Assembly (NCBI GenBank): GCA_018396635.1
Contig: JAGTQE010000008.1
Span: 17,028 to 81,027 of the forward strand
Direction of reading: 5' to 3'
Source: Candidatus Bathyarchaeota archaeon
Lineage (GTDB): Archaea; Thermoproteota; Bathyarchaeia; Bathyarchaeales; DTEX01
Length of the DNA: 64,000 nucleotides
In this document: piece by piece, positions 6,916 to 15,446 of the stretch
Layout: every line of letters begins with the position of its first letter
Numbering within the stretch: the stretch's first letter is position 1
The notes under the pieces: model-generated
What the model saw: the letters and a program-made list of their open reading frames with translations, nothing else
The model's database searches: none
Told to the model about the DNA's origin: nothing
Translations under genes and position numbers: made by a program

Positions 6916-8772
6916 ATGGAGATTTATGGCTGGGTTGGAAAAATACTCCGCGTGAATTTGACAACTGGAAGAATAGAAAAGATAGACACGATGAAGTATG
7001 CGGAGAAGTTCATAGGTGGGAGGGGCATTGCGGCCGCTATAGCCTGGGAAGAGATGCCCTTCGGAGCCAACCCCCTCAGCCCTGAGAACAAGTTGATAAT
7101 GATGACGGGGCCATTAACTGGAACAATTGCGCCGACGTCAGGCAGAATGGTCTTTGCGGGCATAGCGCCACAAGCCTATCCCAAACCACACTACACGAGG
7201 TCTAATATGGGCGGATATTTCGGAGCTGAGTTGAAGTATGCGGGTTATGATGGAATAATTATTGAGGGGAAAGCCGAGAAGCCAGTATACTTATGGATCA
7301 ATGACGGAGAAGTCGAGATTAGAGATGCCGTGGATCTTTGGGGGCTTGACACATTTGAAACTCAGAAAAAGTTGATGAAGGAGCATGGAGAAGATTCGCA
7401 GACAATATGCATAGGTCCCGCAGGAGAAAACCTGGTTAGAATAGCCACTATTCATCATGGTTTAGAAAGCGCAGCAGGTCAAGGAGGCTTCGGGGCCGTA
7501 ATGGGGTCGAAAAATCTAAAGGCGGTCACTGTGAAAGGATCTGGGATGGTGAAAGTTGCAAGGCCGAAAGAACTCATGGAAATCTGCAAATACTTTCGGA
7601 AAATAAGAAATGAAAGGATCTTAAAGAGGCGTGAGCAAAACCTAAAAGTGTGTAGCTTAGCATGTAATGCGTTACCATGCGGGATGATCGTCTACAGAGA
7701 TGTTGAAGGCAAGCACCATTCTAAGCGGTACACTGGCGCTGTACACTGCTGCTCCCCAATATATCTGAGGTTTAAGCCTTGGGAAGCTGGCTTCGAGGCA
7801 GCTGAGATCGCTGATAGGCTGGGTTTAAATCATTGGGAAATCGTTTTAGGCTTCACCGGCGTCGGCAAATGGCTCGATAACTGCGTTAAGGTGGGGCTAA
7901 TTACTGAGGAAGATTTAGGCATGCCGATAGACCTCGAAAGCGGAGTTTTCTGGAGCAAGCTGCTTGAGAAGATAGCGTATAGAGAGGGTGTTGGCAAAGT
8001 GCTTGCAGAAGGGGTTCCAAGAGCAATAGACATGCTCGGAAAAGGACAAGAGTTCTCACCGCACGTCGCACACGGCTTCGAAACACACTGGGATGGGCGG
8101 CTGTTTGGGGCGCCAAAATATCCATACTGGATTGTCGCAGCGCTACAATGGGCTATGGATTCCAGAGACCCGTTAGTGCATTGTTACGCTCAAAATATAA
8201 CGTATTGGGTTATGAGGCCCGACGCACCTATCTCAGTGGATAAGCTTAAAGCTATCGGCAAACGCCTCTATGGTTCTGAGGTTGCAGTTGACCCTGAAAG
8301 CGGCTACGAATATAAAGCACAGCCAACAATATGGCATCAAAATAGGCTTGCTGTTGATGACTCCCTTCTTGTATGTGATCAATCTTTTCCTATAATTTTT
8401 AGTCCCTCCTCACCAGATGGCTTTGGCGACACAGGTTTAGAGGCAAAGATGCTTTCAGCAGTAACTGGAATAGACATTACTGAGGAGGAACTGGATTTCA
8501 TTGGCAGTAGAATATATAACCTTGAAAGGGCAATAATGGTATTGGAGGGAAGAACAAGGAAGGATGATGAAGCAGTAATACCATACTTTCAGAAACCCGA
8601 CGTGAATGGAATAAGGCTTGACGTGAATAGATTCAAGGAGCTTATGGATGAATTTTATCGTCTTAGAGGATGGGATCCGAAGACAGGCTGGCCTAAAAGA
8701 GAAACCCTAGAAAAACACGACTTAAAGGAAGTAGCAGATAAATTAGAGAGCGTTGGAAGGCTTCCTGAATAA
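6916..8772 (+). CDS. Aldehyde ferredoxin oxidoreductase family protein, module 1 (variant Cys motif)
   Basis: About 618 residues with the AOR N-terminal domain (ILRVNLTTGRIE, GGRGIAAAI, GPLTGTIAPTSGRMVFAG) and the pterin-binding GAVMGSKNLKAV. AOR enzymes use a tungsten bis-pyranopterin and a [4Fe-4S] cluster to oxidise aldehydes to acids. Here the cluster motif is C246-x3-C250-x4-C255 (VCSLACNALPC), not the usual C-x2-C-x3-C; the distant ligand C487 (LLVCDQSF) is kept. The motif sits about 40 residues earlier than in module 2, and an extra CC pair follows (GAVHCCSP). This looks like a divergent AOR subfamily, so the substrate may not be a simple aldehyde. ATG 6916 follows GGTGATG by 5 bases; GTG 6910 is an alternative. 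Confidence 0.88.
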   Translation: MEIYGWVGKILRVNLTTGRIEKIDTMKYAEKFIGGRGIAAAIAWEEMPFGANPLSPENKLIMMTGPLTGTIAPTSGRMVFAGIAPQAYPKPHYTRSNMGGYFGAELKYAGYDGIIIEGKAEKPVYLWINDGEVEIRDAVDLWGLDTFETQKKLMKEHGEDSQTICIGPAGENLVRIATIHHGLESAAGQGGFGAVMGSKNLKAVTVKGSGMVKVARPKELMEICKYFRKIRNERILKRREQNLKVCSLACNALPCGMIVYRDVEGKHHSKRYTGAVHCCSPIYLRFKPWEAGFEAAEIADRLGLNHWEIVLGFTGVGKWLDNCVKVGLITEEDLGMPIDLESGVFWSKLLEKIAYREGVGKVLAEGVPRAIDMLGKGQEFSPHVAHGFETHWDGRLFGAPKYPYWIVAALQWAMDSRDPLVHCYAQNITYWVMRPDAPISVDKLKAIGKRLYGSEVAVDPESGYEYKAQPTIWHQNRLAVDDSLLVCDQSFPIIFSPSSPDGFGDTGLEAKMLSAVTGIDITEEELDFIGSRIYNLERAIMVLEGRTRKDDEAVIPYFQKPDVNGIRLDVNRFKELMDEFYRLRGWDPKTGWPKRETLEKHDLKEVADKLESVGRLPE

Positions 8773-8851
8773 AAAACAAGCATCTGGCAAAACCGACCAA
8801 TCAACCTTTATAGTTCTATTTTTTATCGAGACTGTTGCTTATTGCATATTT

Positions 8852-9007
8852 TTATGCTATCTTTAAAAGAATTAGTTTTACCGCTTCTTTTCTTTTTGCT
8901 AGGTCGAGGAGGGTGTTTATTAGCCTTTTTCTAGATGCGTCCATCACCTCAACATACAGGAGCCATCCCCCCAGACCTCCCGCGGATAATATTCTAGATT
9001 TGTTAAT
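8852..9007 (-). CDS. Possible small protein, start codon uncertain
   Basis: A reverse-strand frame of about 51 codons reads with good protein composition: RILSAGGLGGWLLYVEV, MDASRKRLINTLLDLAKRK, EAVKLILLKIA. There is no ATG, GTG or TTG between the upstream stop and this segment. An ATT at 9007 would be the only near-start, preceded by an agaggattaaacggag stretch. It could be a non-AUG-initiated small protein or the remnant of a longer gene. I recognise no family. Confidence 0.25.
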   Translation of the reverse strand: MNKSRILSAGGLGGWLLYVEVMDASRKRLINTLLDLAKRKEAVKLILLKIA

Positions 9008-9048
9008 CTCCGTTTAATCCTCTGGTTTTAAGCAGGAGGAAGCAGCAG

Positions 9049-9072
9049 GAAACAGGGAACATTCCCTGTTTC
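9049..9072. terminator. Perfect inverted repeat downstream of tRNA-Leu
   Basis: Eleven bases, gaaacagggaa, are followed by a 2-base centre and the exact complement ttccctgtttc. It lies 19 bases past the encoded CCA end of the reverse-strand tRNA gene, a place where it could form a 3' trailer hairpin or mark the end of transcription. No long U tract follows. Confidence 0.4.
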
Positions 9073-9138
9073 ATTCTCTCATCAGTAAAATGGTGCGGGG
9101 GGTGGGATTCGAACCCACGAACCCCTACGGGACGGGAT

Positions 9139-9156
9139 ACCCCATCTATCTCAGAC
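9139..9156 (-). other. tRNA-Leu intron 3 (canonical position 37/38)
   Basis: An 18-base insert GTCTGAGATAGATGGGGT separates G37 of the anticodon loop from A38. Its removal restores the loop CTCAAGA and the 3' anticodon strand TCCCG. It would be cut by the archaeal tRNA-splicing endonuclease at a bulge-helix-bulge. Confidence 0.7.
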
Positions 9157-9164
9157 CTTGAGTC

Positions 9165-9195
9165 CTACGCGCATATGGTGTGTTCACCATATGCT
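9165..9195 (-). other. tRNA-Leu intron 2 (anticodon stem)
   Basis: A 31-base insert whose core is a perfect 10-bp hairpin, GCATATGGTG, loop AACA, CACCATATGC. Excision joins CGG to GA (or CG to GGA) and rebuilds the CGGGA strand that pairs with TCCCG. The flanking CGC and GCG pair outside an unpaired GGA, as expected for one bulge of a bulge-helix-bulge. Confidence 0.7.
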
Positions 9196-9203
9196 CCGCG
9201 CAT

Positions 9204-9220
9204 TTGGCCGGATTTTTCTA
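9204..9220 (-). other. tRNA-Leu intron 1 (D loop)
   Basis: Seventeen bases, TAGAAAAATCCGGCCAA, interrupt the D arm after GGTCAA. Without them the D stem GCA pairs with TGC and the loop has the usual type II length. An alternative with the same product shifts the border by the repeated AA. Confidence 0.55.
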
Positions 9221-9270
9221 TTGACCTGGCTCTGCCACCCCCGCTTTTCATTACTTTTATCGTTTGTTAC

Positions 9271-9282
9271 GTAATTATATCC
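9271..9282 (-). promoter_or_regulatory. TATA box for tRNA-Leu
   Basis: On the reverse strand the sequence GGATATAATTAC is centred about 33 bases before the first base of the tRNA, the spacing expected for an archaeal promoter of a tRNA with little or no leader. Confidence 0.45.
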
Positions 9283-9352
9283 TTTACTCTCTTTGCGTAG
9301 ATGGCAAACGCTAATATGTTAATTCCTATTGAGGATATATTTGGTGATAGTG

Positions 9353-9667
9353 ATGCCAATAGATCCTGATTTTCAGAAGAAGAGAAAGGTTGTTGATAAC
9401 CATAGGGGGCATGCTGTTTGGGGACCTATTGAACCTCCAATAAAGTTTGGGATTCATGGAACAAATGTTGCTGTTGACTGGGATATATGTGAGGGCTGTG
9501 GAACGTGTATAGATGTCTGCCCTGTAGGCGTGTATGAGTGGGCTGAGGCTCCAGGCCACCCAGCTTCAGAGAAGAAATCAGACCCTGTAAGGGAGACAGA
9601 ATGTATACAATGCTTAGCATGCGAGACACAATGCCCAACGCAGGCAATAAAAATCACTCCACCATAA
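9353..9667 (+). CDS. Zinc-containing dicluster ferredoxin
   Basis: A 104-residue protein closely resembling the Sulfolobus-type zinc ferredoxin. An N-terminal extension carries His residues (NHRGHAVWGPIEPP and GIHGTNV) that with a later Asp bind zinc in that family. Two cluster motifs follow, CEGCGTCIDVCPVGVY and CIQCLACETQCPTQAI, and the conserved linker PGHPASEKKSDPV. It carries electrons between 2-oxoacid or aldehyde oxidoreductases and other acceptors in the cytoplasm, and could serve either AOR module in this window. ATG 9353 follows GGTGAT by 4 bases and gives the family's MPIDPDF start. Confidence 0.9.
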   Translation: MPIDPDFQKKRKVVDNHRGHAVWGPIEPPIKFGIHGTNVAVDWDICEGCGTCIDVCPVGVYEWAEAPGHPASEKKSDPVRETECIQCLACETQCPTQAIKITPP

Positions 9668-9732
9668 AAACACTTTCAGTGGCAGCCTCAGAGTATTTGT
9701 CAATTAAATTAGGGCGAACGCTAAGAGCCTAG

Positions 9733-10028
9733 TTAAGGCAGCTGCTTATACAAGTATCAGGAATAACACACATATTCGCTTCCCTATTTCTGGTAGTATC
9801 TTTTATGCTGCTGGATGAGATTCATTACGTATAAGTTTATCGCCGATGAGCGCAGTACTGCTCATTTCCTATTATAGGATCTACCTTTCAGGAAAAGATT
9901 CTTAGAAAAAAGGATTCTTAGAAATGATTATGATGGGTCTTGGAACAGCCCATCTAACTTTCCCTGTAGGCTTTCTTGTGAGAATGTTTCTGAAAATTCA
10001 ATGTTTTAAGGGAAAAAGGGCTTCATAG
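9733..10028 (+). pseudogene. Possible remnant of a membrane-protein gene
   Basis: The gap between the zinc ferredoxin and transketolase has no intact gene. It holds short hydrophobic frames separated by stops: LIQVSGITHIFASLFLVVSF followed by MLL; MSAVLLISYYRIYLSGKDS; and MGLGTAHLTFPVGFLVRMFL. Together they suggest a decayed multi-pass membrane protein, but AT-rich DNA often gives such stretches. Nothing else is apparent up to 10193. Confidence 0.25.
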
Positions 10029-10193
10029 TTAGTCACTGATCCTGGACACTTTTGACTATTATCCTTTCCTCATTCCTATAGCGGCAAGTAGCTATTGAGA
10101 TTTGAGGGCGGGTATGAAATTCGCCGTGAAAACAAGCTTAAAAATTACTGAAATACCCCTCAAAGATTTGCCGTGGTTTAAATCAGCTACCTT

Positions 10194-12026
10194 TTAGGGA
10201 TACGATACGAGCTCTTTTACTTTTCTGACCATGCCAGCCGCATCTATTCCCTGCTCAGCCATGAGCTCTTCCGGTCTCCCGGAATGCGGCATCTTTCTAA
10301 CTGCCAATATATGCGTTTTTATTCCCAATGATGCCACAGCCTCTCCAAGCCCGCCTTCCGGATAATGATCTTCAACTGTTATTATATGTTTTGTCTCCTC
10401 AGCGGCTCTGACCAAAGTTTCAACATCTAACGGTTTGACCGAATATAAATCTATAACCCTAACATTGATGCCGTCTGCCTTCAGCTTTTCATAAGCCTTT
10501 AGGGCTTCATGGACCGTTATCCCAGCCGCTACAATAGTTGCCTCATCATTCCTGCTACGTCTAAGAACTTTTGAGCCTCCAATATGGAACTCCTCTTGAT
10601 TATCGTAGATAACAGGGGTTCTAGGTCTAGTTGTTCTAATGTAGGATATGCCCTCATAATTTGCCATAGCGCATGTGAGTTTTTCGCAGCTCACAGCGTC
10701 ACATGGATATAGGACGATGCTTCCATATATTGCGCGGAATAATGCGAGATCCTCCAGCCCCATCTGGGACGGCCCATCCTCTCCTATCGATACTCCTACA
10801 TGTGAGCCAGCTATCTTTAGGTTCGCCCTTGAATAGGCAGCCATCCTTATTTGATCATGAGCCCTTGATAGAAAGCATGCGAAGGATGAGAGGAAGACGT
10901 CAAAGCCATGTGTCTGGAGCCCTATAGCGATTCCAACCATGTTTTGCTCCGCAATATAGCATTGTAAGCTCCTTTCCGGGAATTTGTTAAAGAAGTATAT
11001 TGTGAATGTGGAGTTTTTGACATCACCATCCAGGACAATCATCTTCTCGTTCTGTTCACCGAGCTTAACGAGGGCTCTGCCAAAAGCTTCTCTTGTCGCG
11101 ATCATCTCGCCAACTTTATACTCGGTTCTAATTGAGTACTTTTTACGTGATTCAATCGGAACCTTAGCCTCTATAAAGTTTTGTGGCTTAAAGTTAATGT
11201 CTTTTATTTTTGGGAGTATTTCCTTCTCAGCTCTGCTTAGCTCCTCCTCACTAAGAGCAGTTCCATGTCTTCCATCAACATTCTCGAGGAAGCTTACCCC
11301 CTTACCTTTAATGGTTTTCGCAATTATAAAGAATGGCTTATCGGATTTCTTCGCCTCGTCGAAAGCCCTCAACAAGTCCTTAACGTCATGTCCATTACAC
11401 ACGGTAACATTCCAGTCAAAGGCTTCAACCCTCTTAGCATATGCCTCCCAATCCCATTGGAACATTGTTGGCTCGCTTTGACCCAGCCTATTCATATCCA
11501 GTATGGCAATAAGATTTGATAGTTTAAGCTTACCTGCCAGGTTAAGGGCCTCCCAAACCGAGCCCTCAGCAACCTCCCCGTCGCCGAGAAGGACATAAAC
11601 CTTTCTATTTATACCTAAGAGTCTCTTGGCATAAGCCATACCTAAGCCTATAGATAATCCTTGACCCAGAGATCCTGTTGCAACCCTTATTCCCTTAACT
11701 CTGGGAACAGGATGCCCCTCAAGCTCGGAATCAAACTGCCTCAACGTCATAAGCTTCTCTTTTGGGAATACCCCTATTTCAGCAAGGGCTGCGTATAGAA
11801 TTGGAGCTGCGTGGCCTTTAGATAAAATGAGCTCATCATTATCCAAGTAATCTATGTGTTTTGGATCTATGTTCATAACGCTGAAGAATAATACCGCCAT
11901 AATTTCGGCACTTGACAAACAGCTCGTTGGATGGCCAGATCTAGCCCTTGTGGTTGATCTAATACTATGTAGTCTCAATATATTTGCAATAGTTTCAAGC
12001 CCCTTTCCAACGTTTTCCTCAACCAT
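10194..12026 (-). CDS. tkt: Transketolase, single-chain
   Basis: A 610-residue thiamine-diphosphate enzyme that moves two-carbon units between sugar phosphates. The N-terminal half has SGHPTSCLSSAEIM, LSKGHAAPILY and the ThDP motif GDGEVAEGSVWEALNLAG ending at DMNRLGQ. The middle domain has the catalytic Glu in YIAEQNMVGIAIG, and the C-terminal domain is complete (TVEDHYPEGGLGEAV). Many archaea encode the two halves as separate genes; here they are one chain. It probably supplies pentose and erythrose phosphates, the latter needed for the aromatic pathway served by trp and pheA in this window. It is monocistronic on the reverse strand. Confidence 0.93.
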   Translation of the reverse strand: MVEENVGKGLETIANILRLHSIRSTTRARSGHPTSCLSSAEIMAVLFFSVMNIDPKHIDYLDNDELILSKGHAAPILYAALAEIGVFPKEKLMTLRQFDSELEGHPVPRVKGIRVATGSLGQGLSIGLGMAYAKRLLGINRKVYVLLGDGEVAEGSVWEALNLAGKLKLSNLIAILDMNRLGQSEPTMFQWDWEAYAKRVEAFDWNVTVCNGHDVKDLLRAFDEAKKSDKPFFIIAKTIKGKGVSFLENVDGRHGTALSEEELSRAEKEILPKIKDINFKPQNFIEAKVPIESRKKYSIRTEYKVGEMIATREAFGRALVKLGEQNEKMIVLDGDVKNSTFTIYFFNKFPERSLQCYIAEQNMVGIAIGLQTHGFDVFLSSFACFLSRAHDQIRMAAYSRANLKIAGSHVGVSIGEDGPSQMGLEDLALFRAIYGSIVLYPCDAVSCEKLTCAMANYEGISYIRTTRPRTPVIYDNQEEFHIGGSKVLRRSRNDEATIVAAGITVHEALKAYEKLKADGINVRVIDLYSVKPLDVETLVRAAEETKHIITVEDHYPEGGLGEAVASLGIKTHILAVRKMPHSGRPEELMAEQGIDAAGMVRKVKELVSYP

Positions 12027-12220
12027 ACGAACACCGCGCTATATAATTTTCGAGAAGAATTTAATCTTTACTTAACACAAAAACTTATTTATTATCTCTG
12101 TCATATCCCTAGGAATTCGTGGTGATCTTTGAGGCCTATTAAGGAATTTTTAGCCAGCCTCTCTTAAATTTTAAATATTAGCCGGCGCCTATAATTAGAG
12201 TGTATTTGGAGGTTGAAAGA

Positions 12221-12343
12221 GTGAAGTGTCCAGTCTGTGGTCAGGAAGCGAAGCTTGTAAAAGAATGGGATTTGGGTCCTAAGGTTCACATAAAGCTCTA
12301 TGAGCACTGTGGCAAGAAGTTTCGTGAATATGTGAAGAAATAG
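12221..12343 (+). CDS. Small zinc-ribbon protein
   Basis: Forty residues beginning MKCPVCGQEAKLVKEWDLGP and ending in a basic FREYVKK. The first half has a CPVC knuckle; the second has a single Cys in YEHCGKKF with a neighbouring His, so the metal site may be Cys3His. GGAGG at 12208-12212 lies 8 bases before the GTG at 12221, and a TATA-like tttaaatatt lies near 12170. Comparable mini-proteins are widespread in TACK archaea, but I know no function. Confidence 0.7.
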   Translation: MKCPVCGQEAKLVKEWDLGPKVHIKLYEHCGKKFREYVKK

Positions 12344-12423
12344 CGCCAGCAGCTACTTCTATAAAGGACATTAATCTAAAATAGTTTCAAATTTTATTTA
12401 CCTTAAATTAGTGTTTAAGAAAA

Positions 12424-13335
12424 ATGGGCTCCGGATCAGCTCTAAAAATCTCCGTTACTGACATATTAAATACTTCATTCTCTGTTTACTTAAGCAAAAT
12501 GAAGTTTTCATTTATAGTTTTCTTGGCTATGAACTCCATTAACACTATTCTAACAAGCTTTATTACGAGTTTTTTGCAGCGTTTCAACCCGCCTTACAGT
12601 CCTGAGAGCAACTCTTTCCCTTGGCTAGTTGATTATGTAGTTTCAGCTATACCGGCTTTTTCCATATTTTTTCTCACAACCTGGGTTTTGACAAATTTGG
12701 GTCTTAGCTTGATTGTTAAATGGGCTTCAGATATCTTTGAGGGCAAAGAGGTGGATATAAAGAGTGGCTTATCGCTAATATTTAGGTTGCTTAAGGATAT
12801 AATTAGTGTGAGCTTTCTAACTGGCGCACTCATAATGCTAGGGTTAATTCTTCTTGTTCTTCCAGGCGTTATTTTAGCCATAATCTTCAGCTTATCCATT
12901 CCAGCGCTAATAATTGAGCGCCTTAAGGTCTTTGGAAGTTTAAAGAGAAGTAAGGATCTGACGGATGGAACGTGGTGGAAAATTTCCCTCCTTCTTCTTG
13001 CAATACTAATATTGTTTGCAGCGGCTTATTTCTTTGCAGAACTGGCTTCTTCATTTTTCCGTCAGAAGTTTGCCGGAGCAATAATTACTATAGTGGCCGT
13101 TTCCCTCATTGAGCCAGTTTATCCTATATCAATAACCTATCTTTATTATGTTCTTAGAGGGCAGAAACCCGCTTATCGGCTTGTAGAGGCGAGGGCGAAA
13201 TATGTGCAGCCAACTCGTAAGTTAGAGGTGAAGTTTTGCTATAGTTGCGGACAGGTTTTACCATATGACGCTATATATTGCCCTAATTGTGGAGCAAGGG
13301 TTGCAGCGATCTCAGATAATCTTTACGATACCTGA
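12424..13335 (+). CDS. Multi-pass membrane protein with C-terminal zinc ribbon
   Basis: About 303 residues. Residues 1-245 contain several long hydrophobic segments, such as IIAIIFSLSI-like runs and AILILFAAAYFFAELA, separated by short loops including a conserved-looking RSKDLTDGTWWKI. The pattern resembles the YciC/glycerophosphodiester-phosphodiesterase membrane domain group. The tail is a zinc ribbon, CYSCGQVLPYDAIYCPNCG, expected in the cytoplasm. Function is unknown. It is preceded by an AT-rich promoter-like stretch and stands apart from the ligase gene. Confidence 0.65.
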   Translation: MGSGSALKISVTDILNTSFSVYLSKMKFSFIVFLAMNSINTILTSFITSFLQRFNPPYSPESNSFPWLVDYVVSAIPAFSIFFLTTWVLTNLGLSLIVKWASDIFEGKEVDIKSGLSLIFRLLKDIISVSFLTGALIMLGLILLVLPGVILAIIFSLSIPALIIERLKVFGSLKRSKDLTDGTWWKISLLLLAILILFAAAYFFAELASSFFRQKFAGAIITIVAVSLIEPVYPISITYLYYVLRGQKPAYRLVEARAKYVQPTRKLEVKFCYSCGQVLPYDAIYCPNCGARVAAISDNLYDT

Positions 13336-13460
13336 CTAAAATACAAGTACATGTAAACTGTTTTGATTAGAGCCTGAGTCTATTTTTGCTTATCCTTTAA
13401 GCTAAAGATAAATTTAAGCAAAAGGTAAACTATAGATGATTGGGGAGGATACCTCAGATA

Positions 13461-15224
13461 ATGGAGTACTCTCTTGTCACAGAAGTATATGAGAAGATTG
13501 AAAGTACAACGAAGAGACTTGAAATGACCGATTATTTAGTTGATTTGTTCAAAAAGACCCCAAAAGATGTTATAGATAAAGTGGTGTATCTAACTCAGGG
13601 CAAACTATACCCGGATTATATGGGTATAGAGCTTGGCGTGGCGGAGAGACTTGCATTGAGAGCTCTAGCTAAAGTTTCGGGGAGAAAAGAGTATGAAATT
13701 GAGGAAGATCTGGCTAAAACCGGGGATTTGGGTGAGACTGCGCAGAACTTCCTAGAGAAGAGGCGCCAGGTTTCATTCTTTAGGAAGCCGTTAAATGTGG
13801 AAAGAGTTTATCAGACGCTTGATAGAATCGCAAGAGCTACTGGAGAAGGCTCTATGGATTTGAAAGTGAATCTTTTGGCGGGGCTTTTGGCGGATGCATC
13901 ACCAAAAGAGGCAAAATATATCATTAGAACGGTAACTGGTAAGCTGCGCCTTGGAATAGCGGATATGACTATTCTAGATGCGCTGGCAATAGCCTATGGT
14001 AAGGGGAAAGCTATGAGGGATATTATTGAAAGGGCCTACAATATATCTTCGGACTTAGGCAAAGTTGCTAAGACCCTCGCCGAGGGAGGCATTGAGGCCC
14101 TTAAAAGCTTTCGCATCTCAGTTGGTAATCCAATTAGACCGATGCTGGCTGAAAGGCTCAGCTCGCCAGCTGAGATACTTGAGAAGCTTGGCGGCAAATG
14201 CATAGCTGAGTATAAGTATGATGGGGAAAGATTGCAGGCCCATAAATCTGGCGATAATGTAGTACTCTTCTCTAGGAGACTTGAGAATATTACGAGTCAG
14301 TACCCTGACGCCGTTGAGCTGATCAGGGACCATGTGAAGGCTGGAGACGCAATTATTGAGGCAGAATGTGTTGCTGTGAACCTTGATACTGGTGAGATGA
14401 TGCCCTTCCAAGAGCTCATGCATAGAAGACGCAAATATGATATTGAAAAGGCTGCAAAAGAGTATCCCGTATCCCTCTTCGCGTTTGATGTCCTCTATGT
14501 TGATGGGAAAGACTTAACATTGGAGCCGTACCCTGTGAGACATAAGGTTCTTGAGGAGATAATTGAGCAGAGTGACAGATTTCAGATAGCAAAATACATA
14601 ATTGTTGATAATGTGGATGATTTAGAACGCTTCTTTGAGGAGGCTGTGGAAGCTGGGTGTGAGGGGCTTGTTTGCAAATCGCTAAGCAGCGATGCAATCT
14701 ATCAGGCTGGGGCTAGAGGTTGGCTCTGGATAAAATATAAGCGGGATTATAAGAGCGAGATGACGGATACCGTTGACTTAGTGGTTGTTGGAGCATTCTA
14801 TGGCAGGGGGAAGAGGGCTGGAACATACGGGGCGCTGCTCTTAGCGGCCTATAATCATGAGGATGATACTTTCGAAACAGTATGTAAGTGCGGATCTGGC
14901 TTCACAGATGAAGATCTTCAGAATCTTCCGAAAATGCTTGAACCATATAGGATTGACCATAAGCATCCAAGAGTAGAATCAAATCTTGAGGCAGACGTAT
15001 GGTTCCTGCCAAAAATGGTAATAGAAGTTATTGGGGCGGAGATAACTTTAAGCCCAATCCACACATGCGCTAAAGACATAATAAGGAAAGGAAGTGGATT
15101 AGCCATAAGATTCCCAAGGTTCACGGGAAGATATCGCACTGACAAGTCTGCGGAGGACGCTACAAGCGTAGATGAGATAGTGGAAATGTATAGGAGACAA
15201 TTGAAGAAAATAGAGGCCGAGTAA
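13461..15224 (+). CDS. lig: ATP-dependent DNA ligase
   Basis: A 587-residue replicative-type archaeal ligase. The N-terminal DNA-binding domain begins MEYSLVTEVYEKIEST. The adenylation motif is KYDGER with K252 as the AMP-accepting lysine. Later motifs include SRRLENIT, EAECVAVN, EGLVCKS and WIKYKRDY, and an OB-fold domain closes the protein. It seals nicks in Okazaki fragments and repair. I chose ATG 13461 over the upstream in-frame TTG 13440 because the product then matches the usual family N-terminus. Its stop codon overlaps the left arm of the long hairpin that follows. Confidence 0.95.
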   Translation: MEYSLVTEVYEKIESTTKRLEMTDYLVDLFKKTPKDVIDKVVYLTQGKLYPDYMGIELGVAERLALRALAKVSGRKEYEIEEDLAKTGDLGETAQNFLEKRRQVSFFRKPLNVERVYQTLDRIARATGEGSMDLKVNLLAGLLADASPKEAKYIIRTVTGKLRLGIADMTILDALAIAYGKGKAMRDIIERAYNISSDLGKVAKTLAEGGIEALKSFRISVGNPIRPMLAERLSSPAEILEKLGGKCIAEYKYDGERLQAHKSGDNVVLFSRRLENITSQYPDAVELIRDHVKAGDAIIEAECVAVNLDTGEMMPFQELMHRRRKYDIEKAAKEYPVSLFAFDVLYVDGKDLTLEPYPVRHKVLEEIIEQSDRFQIAKYIIVDNVDDLERFFEEAVEAGCEGLVCKSLSSDAIYQAGARGWLWIKYKRDYKSEMTDTVDLVVVGAFYGRGKRAGTYGALLLAAYNHEDDTFETVCKCGSGFTDEDLQNLPKMLEPYRIDHKHPRVESNLEADVWFLPKMVIEVIGAEITLSPIHTCAKDIIRKGSGLAIRFPRFTGRYRTDKSAEDATSVDEIVEMYRRQLKKIEAE

Positions 15225-15367
15225 TATTGCCAAGTCGGGTCTAAGCCTTGGGCTCCGTCCGGCCCGTTTAAGCAAAGTCTTTATCGCACGTCAGCCTTCA
15301 GCCGTTTCGACTGACGTGCTCTTTGCTTAAACGCGGGCCCAAAGCTTGCTTCCCGACTTGGCAATAT
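15224..15367. repeat. 144-nt long imperfect palindrome after the ligase gene
   Basis: Four nested arms pair: atattgccaagtcggg (15224-15239) with 15352-15367, 16 of 16; aagc-ttgggc (15243-15253) with 15337-15347, one mismatch; cgtttaagcaaag (15265-15277) with 15321-15333, 13 of 13; gcacgtcag (15286-15294) with 15311-15319, 9 of 9. The apex loop is 16 bases. Unpaired segments are asymmetric. It may be a structured RNA, a miniature inverted-repeat element, or an unusually large 3' hairpin for the ligase mRNA. No family known to me matches. Confidence 0.8.
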
Positions 15368-15446
15368 AATATTGCTTGAATTAAGTTTATAAGATTTTTT
15401 GCACAAATTTTTAAGTTTAAAGATTAATATTTTTTGGAGGATTGCT

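Larger units (their letters stand above)
9091..9244 (-). tRNA. tRNA-Leu (CAA) with three probable introns
   Basis: Acceptor strands GCGGGGG and CCCCCGC pair fully, followed by discriminator A and an encoded CCA. The T arm GTGGG-TTCGAAT-CCCAC and the long variable arm TCCCGTAGGGG mark a type II tRNA. The 151-base precursor is too long by 66. Removing 9204-9220, 9165-9195 and 9139-9156 leaves an 85-base tRNA with D stem GCA/TGC, anticodon stem CGGGA/TCCCG and loop CTCAAGA, so the anticodon is CAA. The introns would then sit in the D loop (17 nt), inside the 5' strand of the anticodon stem (31 nt) and at the canonical 37/38 site (18 nt). The exact borders of the first two are ambiguous by one to a few bases because of repeated bases. 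Confidence 0.88.
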
